NCBI RefSeq assembly: GCF_002086635.1
Contig: NZ_MVHD01000042.1
Span: forward strand, 1 to 52,428
Source of the DNA: Mycobacterium alsense
GTDB lineage: Bacteria; Actinomycetota; Actinomycetes; Mycobacteriales; Mycobacteriaceae
DNA length: 52,428 nucleotides
Direction: 5' to 3'
In this document: positions 26,305-33,441 of the stretch, in pieces
Layout: each line of letters starts with the position of its first letter
Numbering within the stretch: the first letter of the stretch is position 1
Notes under the pieces: generated by a model
Told to the model about the DNA's origin: nothing
The model's database searches: none
The model's input: the letters and a program-made list of their open reading frames with translations, nothing else
Made by a program: the position numbers and the translations under genes

Positions 26305-26316
26305 GCAAACTTTGCA
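26305..26316. promoter_or_regulatory. Putative operator in the tetR promoter
   Basis: GCAAACTTTGC (26305-26315) is a perfect 5-bp inverted repeat around one base, about 25 bases upstream of the tetR ATG. It overlaps TTTGCA (26311-26316), the half-site found at 25631-25647, and TTGCA occurs again at 26294-26298. Confidence 0.4.
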
Positions 26317-26341
26317 GTCACCTTCCGCCCGCGTCGGGTGG

Positions 26342-27268
26342 TCACGGACACCGGGGCGCGAGGGCATCACGCAGGTGATCGCACTGGCTGGCGAAGAACC
26401 TCACCGACACCGCGGCCTTGTCGGCGATCTGATCGAACGCGTGAAAGGCACCCGGGGCGATCTCTTCGTGCACGGGAACGCCGGCCTCGCGCAGCCGGCG
26501 CGCGTAGTCCAGGCATTCCTGATAGAACAGGTCCAGCGTCCCGACCCCGATCCACGTCGGCGGCAGGCCGGCCAGGTTTTCCCGGCGCGCCGGTGCCGCC
26601 TCACTGGGATCCGCGCCGTTCAGATACCAGCGCCACGCCTGCCGATTGTCGCTGGCGGTCCACACGATCCGCTTGTCGCCGCCGGCGGCGCCGGTGCGGT
26701 CGTCGAGCATCGGATACACCAGCATCTGATAGGCGAGTTTGATTTCCCCCCGGTCGAGCGCCCGCTGGGCCACCGCCGCCGCGAAATGCCCACCGGCACT
26801 GGCGCCCCCGACCGCGACCCGATCCGGGTCGACCCACGGTTGCCGAACCAGCCACCGCAGCGCCGCGTAGCAGTCTTCCACCGGGATCGGATACGGGTGC
26901 TCGGGCGCGAGCCGGTGTTCCACCGCGGCCACCGCGATACCCGTGATGTGCGACAGCTTTTTCAGAAACCTGTCGTCCTGCGCGGCGTGACCCATGATCG
27001 TGCCGCCACCGTGGATCCACAACATCCACGGCGCCCGCGCCGGGAGGCCGGCCGGGCGATGCAGGCGGACCGTGACGTGTTCGTTGACCGACGCGATCGG
27101 GACGTGGCGCAAGCGGCCCGCGTTGCCCATGAGGTTCATCAGTGCCCGCTGCACCCGGTAGCCGCGGTGCAGGGCGTATCCGCGGGGCAGGAAACGGGCC
27201 GCCCTGCGCAGACCGGGATCCAACGCGCGCCGTGCCGTGAAGGCGTTCTCGGCGTATGCATTTGCCAT
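26342..27268 (-). CDS. Alpha/beta hydrolase fold-3 esterase/lipase (HSL family)
   Basis: 308 residues. Hormone-sensitive-lipase family: oxyanion motif IHGGGTIMG (about 88), AVEHRLAPEHPYP (about 120), nucleophile elbow GGASAGGH (about 155), acid within IGVGTLDLFYQE (about 250) and His in GAFHAFD (about 280). ATG at 27268 has GGGAGAAC upstream; open frame to 27499 is a shadow of the divergent gene. No signal peptide, so intracellular hydrolysis of a short or medium-chain ester is likely. Confidence 0.9.
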   Translation of the reverse strand: MANAYAENAFTARRALDPGLRRAARFLPRGYALHRGYRVQRALMNLMGNAGRLRHVPIASVNEHVTVRLHRPAGLPARAPWMLWIHGGGTIMGHAAQDDRFLKKLSHITGIAVAAVEHRLAPEHPYPIPVEDCYAALRWLVRQPWVDPDRVAVGGASAGGHFAAAVAQRALDRGEIKLAYQMLVYPMLDDRTGAAGGDKRIVWTASDNRQAWRWYLNGADPSEAAPARRENLAGLPPTWIGVGTLDLFYQECLDYARRLREAGVPVHEEIAPGAFHAFDQIADKAAVSVRFFASQCDHLRDALAPRCP

Positions 27269-27315
27269 CGCGTGTTCTCCCGTGCCCGGCCCTCGCTGAC
27301 CATACCCCACCCCTC

Positions 27316-27377
27316 CCGCGAGAGTGCGGTTACCGGCGTCCCAGTCGAGAAATGCGTCGCCAGTTGCACTTTCGCGG
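27316..27377. repeat. Imperfect palindrome, dispersed repeat copy B
   Basis: 62-base imperfect inverted repeat in the short region between the divergent lipase (start 27268) and oxygenase (start 27399). Read on the minus strand it aligns end to end with copy A at 22029-22091: CCGCGA at the edge, AACTG in the arm, and the loop sequence CGCATTTC. Confidence 0.6.
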
Positions 27378-27398
27378 CCACGCGGGCAGATTGTTGTG

Positions 27399-28112
27399 AT
27401 GCCGTCGAAATGGGATCGGCTAGTGGGCGCCGCGGACTGGGACGCGGTCACGGCCGCCGTGAACGACGTGGGCGGCGCGCTGCTCCCGCAGCTGCTCACT
27501 CCCGCCGAGTGCGCGGCGCTGTTCGATCTCTACGGCGACGACGGCAGGTTTCGCGCCATCGTCGACATGGGCCGCCACCGCTACGGGCAAGGCGAATACC
27601 GCTATTTCGATCGGCCCTATCCGCGGTCGATCGAGCGGCTCAAACAGGCGCTCTACCCGCGGCTGTTGCCGATCGCCCGCGACTGGTGGACGAAGCTCCG
27701 CCGCGAGCCGCCATGGCCCGACACCCTCGACGAGTGGCTGGACGCGTGCCATCGCGCCGGGCAGACCAAACCCACCGCGTTGCTGCTCAAATACGGGCCC
27801 GGCGACTGGAACGCCCTGCACCGAGACCTGTACGGGGACCTCGTCTTTCCGCTGCAGGTCGTCATCAACCTGCACGAGCCGGGCGTGTCACACACCGGCG
27901 GCGAATTCCTGCTCGTCGAGCAGCGGCCGCGGGCACAATCGCGCGGCACCGCCACCACGCTGCCGCAGGGACACGGCTACATCTTCACCACCAGGGAGCG
28001 GCCGGTGCGCTCGACGCGGGGATGGTCGGCCGCGCCCGTTCGCCACGGGGTCTCGGTGGTCCGCTCCGGCGAACGCTGCACGCTCGGCTTGATCTTTCAC
28101 GACGCTGCTTGA
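27399..28112 (+). CDS. 2-oxoglutarate/Fe(II)-dependent oxygenase-like protein
   Basis: 237 residues. Jelly-roll 2OG oxygenase related to the uncharacterised Oxygenase-NA group: metal ligands likely in NALHRDLYGDLVFPLQ (His-x-Asp, about 145), then GGEFLLVEQRPRAQSR, and a distal His/Arg in VRHGVSVVRSGERCTLGLIF near the C-terminus. ATG at 27399 is the first start after the upstream repeat. The substrate is unknown; some relatives act on DNA or protein. Confidence 0.78.
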   Translation: MPSKWDRLVGAADWDAVTAAVNDVGGALLPQLLTPAECAALFDLYGDDGRFRAIVDMGRHRYGQGEYRYFDRPYPRSIERLKQALYPRLLPIARDWWTKLRREPPWPDTLDEWLDACHRAGQTKPTALLLKYGPGDWNALHRDLYGDLVFPLQVVINLHEPGVSHTGGEFLLVEQRPRAQSRGTATTLPQGHGYIFTTRERPVRSTRGWSAAPVRHGVSVVRSGERCTLGLIFHDAA

Positions 28113-28160
28113 AGCGACTTGATCGCCGCTGTGAGCGGCGCTTACGGCACGATGGTGCGC

Positions 28161-28844
28161 ATGGAGGTCTACGACGTCATGCGGTCCACGCCCGCGGTGC
28201 GCGAGTTCACCGACGACCCGCTTCCCGACGACGTGCTCGGTCGGATCCTCGACGGCGCCCGCTTCGCGCCGACCGGCGGCAACCGGCAGGGCGTGCGCGT
28301 CATCGTGCTGCGCGACCAGCGGACCCGGGCGGCGCTGGCCGACCTCGCGCTGCCCGCCGCCCGCCGCTACACCGCGCAGCTCGCCCATGGTGAGTCGCCG
28401 TGGAATCCGTTGCGGCCCACCGCAGTCGACGTGTCGACGATCGAGGCGACGCAGCCGCCCGCGCAGATGTGGGCCCCGCTCCGCGAGGCGCCGGTGGTCC
28501 TGGTGATGTGCCTGGACCTCGGCGTCGTCGCGGCCACCGATCAAGACCTCGACCGGATCGGCGTGGTGTCCGGGGCGTCGGTGTACCCGTTCGTGTGGAA
28601 CGTGTTGCTGGCGGCGCGCAACGAGGGATACGGCGGGGTGCTGACCACGATGGCCGTGGCCGAGGAGCCACGCGTCAAAGGATTGCTCGGCGTGCCCGAT
28701 CCGTATGCGATCGCCGCCGTGGTGCCGCTGGGCAGGCCGGTGCACCGGGTGACCAAGCTGCGGCGACGGCCGGTCCCCGAGTTCGCCACGCGCGAGCGCT
28801 TCGACGGGCCACCCTTCGACGCCGCGGTCGACGCAGAGGAGTAG
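28161..28844 (+). CDS. Nitroreductase family protein
   Basis: 227 residues from ATG 28161 (an in-frame ATG at 28152 is also possible). FMN-binding fold: MEVYDVMRSTPAVREFTDDPLP at the N-terminus, RFAPTGGNRQGVRVIVLRD (about 35-53), a WNVLLAARNEGYGGVLTTM helix (about 155-173) and RRRPVPEFA near the end. Probably an NAD(P)H or F420-linked reductase of nitro, quinone or ene substrates. Close upstream of an AhpD-like gene in the same direction. Confidence 0.85.
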   Translation: MEVYDVMRSTPAVREFTDDPLPDDVLGRILDGARFAPTGGNRQGVRVIVLRDQRTRAALADLALPAARRYTAQLAHGESPWNPLRPTAVDVSTIEATQPPAQMWAPLREAPVVLVMCLDLGVVAATDQDLDRIGVVSGASVYPFVWNVLLAARNEGYGGVLTTMAVAEEPRVKGLLGVPDPYAIAAVVPLGRPVHRVTKLRRRPVPEFATRERFDGPPFDAAVDAEE

Positions 28845-28882
28845 CGTGCGGCCAGGGCTGTTCCGTGACGGGAGACGATGCA

Positions 28883-29461
28883 GTGACACGAATCGCGCCT
28901 TCGACCGCCTTTGCCGCGGTGCCCACCCAGGACCTCGGTCAAGGGGACCGGATCAACCTCGGCGTCGCCGCCATCATGGGGCGCCTGCCCGCGGTGGCCG
29001 AGGCGCTGGGCTCGTTGACCGCGGCGCTGCGCGACAACGGAACGCTGCCGCCCCGGCTGCTCGAACTGGTGCGGCTGCGCATCGCGTTCTTCAACCAATG
29101 CAAAAGCTGCATCGCGGTGCGCTATCAAAGCGCCATCGACGACGGCCTCGACGAGGACGCCGTCTGCTCGCTGGAACGGCCCGCCGATGCCGAAAACCTC
29201 TCGGCCGCTGAGCGATCCGCCCTACGCTTCGCGGAGCTCTTTGCCACCGACCACCTGGCCATCGATGATGCGGTCTACGCCGAGCTGCGCGAGCAATTCA
29301 GCGAGGACCAGCTCGTGGAGCTCGGTGTGCACTGCGCGGTGGCGCTGGGCGTCGGTCGGCTTTCGGCGACCTGGGATGTCACGGACGATCTCCCCGATGC
29401 GCCGGCCTCGTCCGGACGCCCGGCCCCGTGGAACTCCGCGTCGGTGGTTGCGTCGGGCTAG
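28883..29461 (+). CDS. Carboxymuconolactone decarboxylase / AhpD-like protein
   Basis: 192 residues. All-helical AhpD-type fold with RLLELVRLRIAFFNQCKSCIAVRYQSAIDDGL (about 68-98). The redox-type CxxC is present (CKSC), but the His expected a few residues later is replaced, so peroxidase-linked activity is unsure. GTG at 28883 has GGGAG 8 bases upstream; an in-frame GTG at 28865 is the alternative. Followed 11 bases later by the first copy of the three-copy repeat. Confidence 0.82.
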   Translation: MTRIAPSTAFAAVPTQDLGQGDRINLGVAAIMGRLPAVAEALGSLTAALRDNGTLPPRLLELVRLRIAFFNQCKSCIAVRYQSAIDDGLDEDAVCSLERPADAENLSAAERSALRFAELFATDHLAIDDAVYAELREQFSEDQLVELGVHCAVALGVGRLSATWDVTDDLPDAPASSGRPAPWNSASVVASG

Positions 29462-29471
29462 CGGGATACTC

Positions 29472-29506
29472 TTGCGCCCCAGGGCAATTCGCCACGGTGA
29501 CATATT
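29472..29506 (+). repeat. Short dispersed repeat, copy 1
   Basis: Core TTGCGCCCCAGGGCAATTCG followed by a CAC-G-GTGAC segment. The same element occurs at 30097-30142 and 32334-32380 in the same orientation, each time just after the 3' end of a plus-strand gene. The remaining gap to 29644 also holds a perfect 12-bp palindrome TGACGCGCGTCA at 29567-29578. Confidence 0.65.
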
Positions 29507-29644
29507 TTCCGTGGCGCACGCCTGGGGAGAGTGCGCGAGATTGTGACGAACTTCAACCGTCGACTGTGACGCGCGTCATACGCTGACCGGTCGCGATTGG
29601 GTCATCCTGGTCGTTCGTTCGCTTATCTAACGGCTGGGAGCGCG

Positions 29645-29872
29645 ATGGCCAACTTCGACTTCGCCTACGACCTGACCCTCGACGAGGCGCGCAGACGCAG
29701 CGCTGTGGTCGAGGCGATCGGTGACGATTGGGATCCGATTGCGGTGCTCGGCGAGGAACAGCAGGCCTACGAGATGCTGTACTCCGATCTGGATCAGGAG
29801 CAGCAGCGGGTGTACGACGAGTTGGTCCGCGCCGGCGTCCTGCCCGAACGGACTGCTCGTGTTACCGATTGA
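29645..29872 (+). CDS. Small acidic conserved protein (DUF6400-like)
   Basis: 75 residues, ATG at 29645 with GGGAG upstream. Sequence FAYDLTLDEARRRSAVVEAIGDDWDP, then EQQAYEMLYSDLDQEQQRVYDELVRAGVLP. This pattern occurs widely as a stand-alone actinobacterial family that I believe is DUF6400 (tentative). Acidic, helical, no signal. Function unknown. It overlaps the start of the zinc-ribbon gene by 14 bases. Confidence 0.7.
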   Translation: MANFDFAYDLTLDEARRRSAVVEAIGDDWDPIAVLGEEQQAYEMLYSDLDQEQQRVYDELVRAGVLPERTARVTD

Positions 29873-30077
29873 TCCGACGGCCGACCGCGGCCGCCGCGCG
29901 TGGCTGCCGTGCCCGCGCTGCGACCACCGCGCCCGCTGTGGTGATTGCCGGAGCAGCCGAAACTGCGATACGCACTGGCAGTATCTCCTCAGCAACAAGG
30001 GGACGCTGGTGCACCTGCAATGCTCGGACTGCGGTCATCTCTGGTCGACCGACACGCATCGCCGGGCGCGCCACTAG
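29859..30077 (+). CDS. Small zinc-ribbon-like protein
   Basis: 72 residues from a GTG at 29859, overlapping the previous gene. Cysteines pair as CPRC, CGDC, a single Cys in RNCDTHWQYL, and CSDC with HLW, suggesting one or two zinc knuckles. The segment THWQYLLSNKGTLVHLQCSD is distinctive. I know similar uncharacterised mycobacterial proteins but no function. Too short and overlapping to be called by many gene finders. Confidence 0.6.
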   Translation: MLPIDPTADRGRRAWLPCPRCDHRARCGDCRSSRNCDTHWQYLLSNKGTLVHLQCSDCGHLWSTDTHRRARH

Positions 30078-30096
30078 ACCGCTGGACACAGTGTGT

Positions 30097-30142
30097 CCCA
30101 ATAACCTTGCGCCCCAGGGGCATTCGTCACAGTGACGGAATT
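30097..30142 (+). repeat. Short dispersed repeat, copy 2
   Basis: Shares CCCAATA, TGCGCCCCA and ATTCGTCACAGTGACG with copy 3 (about 36 of 41 bases). Inside it CGTCAC-A-GTGACG (30125-30137) is a perfect inverted repeat, and directly upstream GACACA-G-TGTGTC (30085-30097) is another, so this copy could also form a terminator-like structure after the zinc-ribbon gene. Confidence 0.65.
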
Positions 30143-30172
30143 GGGCGCCGTTGGTGGCCACAGCGATGAGGG

Positions 30173-30655
30173 CTATGAGGGTTCGTCGTCGGCGGGGGAG
30201 TCGTCGTCCTTGGCCAGGTGGCGCAGGACGCGTTCGTTGAGGGCGGCCAGCATGTCGAGCTCGGCCGGGGTGAGCAGGTCGATGAAGTTGCGGCGGACGG
30301 CCTCCACGTGCCCGGGCGCCGCCTTCTCGATCGCGGCGCGGCCGGCCGGCAGCAGGCGGACCATGGTGCTGCGCGCGTCGTCGGGGTTCGGTTCGCGGCT
30401 GATCAGCCCGTCCTTCTGCATGCGCCGAACCTGGTGGGAGACACGGCTTTTCTCCCAGCCCAGTGTGCTGCACAGCTCGTGGGCGGGCATCCGGTCCCCG
30501 TCGTGACCGGAGAGCACGGCCAGGATCTCGTAGTCGGCGCCGGACAGGCCAGATCCCTGTAGACCACGATTCAGGTGCAAGTCGAGCCGATGGTGCGCGT
30601 GCTGGAACGCCCGCCAGGCGCGGTCTTCACGAGGGTTCAGCCAGTTCGGTTCCAT
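30173..30655 (-). CDS. MarR family transcriptional regulator
   Basis: 160 residues from ATG 30655. Winged helix-turn-helix of MarR type: DYEILAVLSGHDGDRMPAHELCSTLGWEKSRVSHQVRRMQKDGLISREPNPDDARSTMVRLLPAGRAAIE (about 40-105). On the minus strand a TAGCAT -10 lies only about 8 bases before the ATG, suggesting a leaderless mRNA. Divergent from the F420 reductase-like gene, with two operator-like palindromes between them. Confidence 0.9.
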   Translation of the reverse strand: MEPNWLNPREDRAWRAFQHAHHRLDLHLNRGLQGSGLSGADYEILAVLSGHDGDRMPAHELCSTLGWEKSRVSHQVRRMQKDGLISREPNPDDARSTMVRLLPAGRAAIEKAAPGHVEAVRRNFIDLLTPAELDMLAALNERVLRHLAKDDDSPADDEPS

Positions 30656-30678
30656 CAGCGTCCATGCTACCTCAATTG

Positions 30679-30720
30679 GTTGACGCATCAACAAACCAGG
30701 TCTAAGGTAGACACGTCAAC
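30679..30720. promoter_or_regulatory. Divergent promoter with two MarR-type operators
   Basis: GTTGA-CGCA-TCAAC at 30679-30692 and GTAGA-CACG-TCAAC at 30707-30720 are near-identical inverted repeats 28 bases apart. A plus-strand promoter TTGACG (30680) - 17 - TAAGGT (30703-30708) overlaps both. A third site is at 31405-31418. Confidence 0.6.
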
Positions 30721-30753
30721 CTTTTTCATCATTAATCCAAGACGGGATACCTC

Positions 30754-31377
30754 ATGAGCAGCATCAGCATCATCGGCACCGGGAACATGGCCCGCGCCAT
30801 CGGCGCGCTGGCGGTCGCGGGCGGCAACACCGTCGAGGTCATCGGCCGCGATCGGTCGAAGGCCGCTGACCTGGCCAAGGCTCTCGGCGGCGGTGCCACG
30901 ACGGGAGAGTTCGGCGCCGTGCCGGCCGGGGACATCGTCATCGTGGCGCTGTTGTACGCCAATGTCGTTCCGGTGGTCGCCCGGTACGGCGAGGCCCTCG
31001 CGGGCAAGGTCATCGTCGACATCAGCAACCCCTTCAACACCGCCGCCGACGGGCTCGCCATCCCGGATGACACCTCGATCGCGCAGGAAGTCGCCAAGGC
31101 GGCCCCGGCCAGCGCCAGCGTGGTGAAGGCCTTCAACACGATCTTCGGTGTCGTCCTGGCCCAGGGCCGGCCGCTCGACGTCTTCATCGCCGGCGACGAT
31201 GCGCGCGCCAAGGAGGGCGTCGCGGAGTTCATCGAGAGCGTTGGGCTGCGCCCGCTGGACGTCGGCGGCCTGAACATGGCGCACTGGCTGGAGGGAACGG
31301 GCCTGGTCATGATGGGCCTCGCCAGCCACGGGATGGGGAACTACGACTTCGCCCTCGGCGCCGCCGTTCCCGCCTGA
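30754..31377 (+). CDS. NADPH-dependent F420 reductase-like protein
   Basis: 207 residues. N-terminal Rossmann motif IIGTGNMARAIG (about 5-16), then IGRDRSKAADLAKALGG, VIVDISNPFNTAADG and VVKAFNTIFG. This is the F420-dependent NADP oxidoreductase (Fno) family, which passes hydride between F420 and NADP. Regulated by the divergent MarR judging from the overlapping operators. The next gene is an LLM enzyme, so the pair may supply and use reduced F420. Confidence 0.87.
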   Translation: MSSISIIGTGNMARAIGALAVAGGNTVEVIGRDRSKAADLAKALGGGATTGEFGAVPAGDIVIVALLYANVVPVVARYGEALAGKVIVDISNPFNTAADGLAIPDDTSIAQEVAKAAPASASVVKAFNTIFGVVLAQGRPLDVFIAGDDARAKEGVAEFIESVGLRPLDVGGLNMAHWLEGTGLVMMGLASHGMGNYDFALGAAVPA

Positions 31378-31404
31378 CCGGCCGCCGCCGTGCGCCCAAT
31401 GATG

Positions 31405-31418
31405 GTTGATTCATCACC
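31405..31418. promoter_or_regulatory. Third MarR-type operator, upstream of the LLM gene
   Basis: GTTGA-TTCA-TCACC in the 54-base gap between the F420 reductase-like and LLM genes matches the two sites at 30679-30720 in both half-sites and spacing, with one base changed. Confidence 0.45.
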
Positions 31419-31431
31419 GAAAGGATTCGCG

Positions 31432-32412
31432 ATGAAGCTTGGCTTCGCACTTCCCATCGTCGGGCCCGCTATCAGCAGCGCTGCCGGTCTGAGCGCGTTC
31501 TGCCGTGGACTCGAGGACCTCGGCTACGACACGCTGTGGGTCGGCGATCGCCTGGTCACGCCGGTGGATATGCACAGCACCTATCCGGGCAAGGAGCAGC
31601 CGTACCCGCCGCAGATGACCCGTTACCTCGATCCGGTGCTGCTGTGGACGGTCGCCGCGACGGCGACCAGCCGGGTGCGGCTGAACGCCAGCACGCTCAG
31701 CACGTTCTACTACGAGCCGGTGCACCTGGCCCGCCTGCTGACCACGCTCGACGTGCTCAGCGACGGCCGCCTCGACGTTGGCGTCGGTATCGGCTGGATG
31801 AAGGACGAGCACGACATCGCCCGCGGCGCGGACTGGCGCCGGCGCGGGAAGATGCTCGATGACCTGCTGGCGTTCCTGCACGAGTGGTGGACGACCACCC
31901 CGGTGTCCTGGGACAGCGAGTTCTTCTCGCTGCCGCCGGTCCATGCCGACCTGCGCCCGGTCCAGCCCGGCGGCCCGCCCATCTGGATCGGCGGTGCCAG
32001 CGAGGCCGCCATGCGCCGGGTCGGCCGCGGCGGCACCGGCTGGCTCGGCGTGGAGGGGCTGCAGGACGAGGTCACCGACCATCTGTGGTCGGTCGCGCGC
32101 CGCGCGGCGCAGGACGCCGGCCGCGATCCGGACGCGCTGAAGACGGCCATGCGGATCAACCTCGAACCGGGCACGTCGGTTGACTCGGCTGTCGACAGGC
32201 TCGAGCGCCTCGCCGGGTCGGGTGCTGACGAGGCGATCGTGGATGCCTTCGCGATGTTTTCCACCCTTGAGCAGATGCTCGACTTCGCCAGCAAGGTAAT
32301 CGCTCGATGGAGGGGCTCGGTTAGCGCGGCATTCCCAATAGCCGTGCGCCCCAAGGCAATTCGTCACAGTGACGTATTACCGGCGATTCGCGGGGAGGGG
32401 GAACCGGCCTGA
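31432..32412 (+). CDS. LLM class F420-dependent oxidoreductase
   Basis: 326 residues, ATG 31432 with AAGGA at good spacing. Luciferase-like TIM barrel: KLGFALPIVGPAIS at the N-terminus, GYDTLWVGDRLV, YYEPVHLARLLTTLDVLSDGRLDVGVGIGWMKDE (about 93-125) and GGPPIWIGGASEAAMRRVGR. The family body ends near FASKVIARWRGS. The last ~30 residues (FPIAVRPKAIRHSDVL and on) are encoded by the dispersed repeat at 32334-32380, so the natural C-terminus has probably been replaced. Otherwise intact. Confidence 0.87.
   Translation: MKLGFALPIVGPAISSAAGLSAFCRGLEDLGYDTLWVGDRLVTPVDMHSTYPGKEQPYPPQMTRYLDPVLLWTVAATATSRVRLNASTLSTFYYEPVHLARLLTTLDVLSDGRLDVGVGIGWMKDEHDIARGADWRRRGKMLDDLLAFLHEWWTTTPVSWDSEFFSLPPVHADLRPVQPGGPPIWIGGASEAAMRRVGRGGTGWLGVEGLQDEVTDHLWSVARRAAQDAGRDPDALKTAMRINLEPGTSVDSAVDRLERLAGSGADEAIVDAFAMFSTLEQMLDFASKVIARWRGSVSAAFPIAVRPKAIRHSDVLPAIRGEGEPA
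32334..32380 (+). repeat. Short dispersed repeat, copy 3 (inside the LLM 3' end)
   Basis: Same element as copies 1 and 2; starts CCCAATAGCC and contains ATTCGTCACAGTGACG. It is translated in frame as the tail of the LLM protein. Confidence 0.65.
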
Positions 32413-32586
32413 CCGCGCGCCGTTGCGAACCCATTGGCAGACGCGCTTCAGGGTCAGGTCGTTCGTTGAGTGACCCGATGGCGCGCGCCTGAATCGTCGG
32501 ACGTCGTTGCCTGATCCGGGGAGGTAAAAGTAATCCGGGAAGATGCCGGTGCTGGTGGGTCTTCCGATTAAAGCGCGCAGGTGGGC

Positions 32587-32612
32587 CTTATACCGATAAG
32601 CGACATTATGTC
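32587..32612. repeat. Pair of short palindromes in an AT-richer intergenic patch
   Basis: CTTAT-ACCG-ATAAG (32587-32600) and GACAT-T-ATGTC (32602-32612) are perfect inverted repeats side by side. They lie between the LLM gene and the convergent lipoprotein gene. The layout could be a recombinase site, an element end or an operator. No gene was found in 32413-32635. Confidence 0.4.
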
Positions 32613-32635
32613 AGGTAAGACCGCCCCGAGCCGGG

Positions 32636-33244
32636 CTACAGCCCGGACGGTACGACCTTGCCGTTCACCGTCACCTCGACCTGGCCGGTCTTGGGGTTGT
32701 AGGCGATCTTGCCGTGCTCGAAGTCGGACACGAGCAGATCGCCGACGGCGTGCTGGTCGCTGATGGGAAAGCCCAGCGGACCCGTCGAACCGTTATCGCC
32801 GGTGACCACAGGCACGCCGTCCGGGTCGCGTGGGACGTTCCAGGCCTCCCGGATCTTGCCCAGGGTGATGTATGCGGGCGTGCCGGCGTCGTCGTTCTTG
32901 GCGGTGATCACGCCACCCTGGAACTGCTGGAATACCAGGCCGCTCGCCCGTTTTCCTGCGTTGCGGTCGCCCGTCAGCGGCTTGCCCAGAGCCTGCTTCT
33001 GATCCTCGGTCGCCGACGAGTACTTGACCGCGATCGGGCCGGTGAGAGTCACCTCGACGTCGCTCTCCCCGATGAGCTTCACCTCGGTCGGCGGCGCCGG
33101 GGCTGTAGCCGCGGAGGTGACGCTCACCCCGGCGTGAGGTGGTGCCGACGTGCCGACGCTCTTGCCGTTGCTGCACCCCACGGTGATCAGCGCGACGGCG
33201 GCCAGGCCGACGACTGCCGGGTGGCGGTATGCGATCGTTCTCAT
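32636..33244 (-). CDS. Secreted lipoprotein with LGFP-like repeats
   Basis: 202 residues. Signal sequence ending in a lipobox (LITVGC, Cys about 24), so lipid-anchored at the cell surface. A Thr/Ala/Pro linker follows. The C-terminal half (AYITLGKIREAWNVPRDPDG, STGPLGFPISDQHAVGDLLVSDFEHGKIAYNPKTGQVEV) resembles LGFP repeats, which are thought to bind the cell wall. ATG at 33244 follows GGGAGG. Divergent from the MPT63-like gene. Confidence 0.8.
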   Translation of the reverse strand: MRTIAYRHPAVVGLAAVALITVGCSNGKSVGTSAPPHAGVSVTSAATAPAPPTEVKLIGESDVEVTLTGPIAVKYSSATEDQKQALGKPLTGDRNAGKRASGLVFQQFQGGVITAKNDDAGTPAYITLGKIREAWNVPRDPDGVPVVTGDNGSTGPLGFPISDQHAVGDLLVSDFEHGKIAYNPKTGQVEVTVNGKVVPSGL

Positions 33245-33441
33245 GGGCTCCCTCCCGCGTCGTCCTGTGGTGTGGTCCCCGCCCCACCCGGTCTTCGTAG
33301 CCCCGAACGAACTTACGCCGCGGTCGTAGACGGCGAGCCGCAGCACCTGAGGAACATCCGGTTTGAAGTTGCGACCTTTGGATAGCCCCCACGAATGAGC
33401 TGTCGCTTTTTGACAGCCGACATTCACGAAGGGAGCCCGAC

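Noticed and set aside
29567..29578. TGACGCGCGTCA palindrome as an operator of the small-protein pair
   Set aside because: Perfect 12-bp palindrome, but GC-rich self-complementary words are common here and no second copy or regulator was found.
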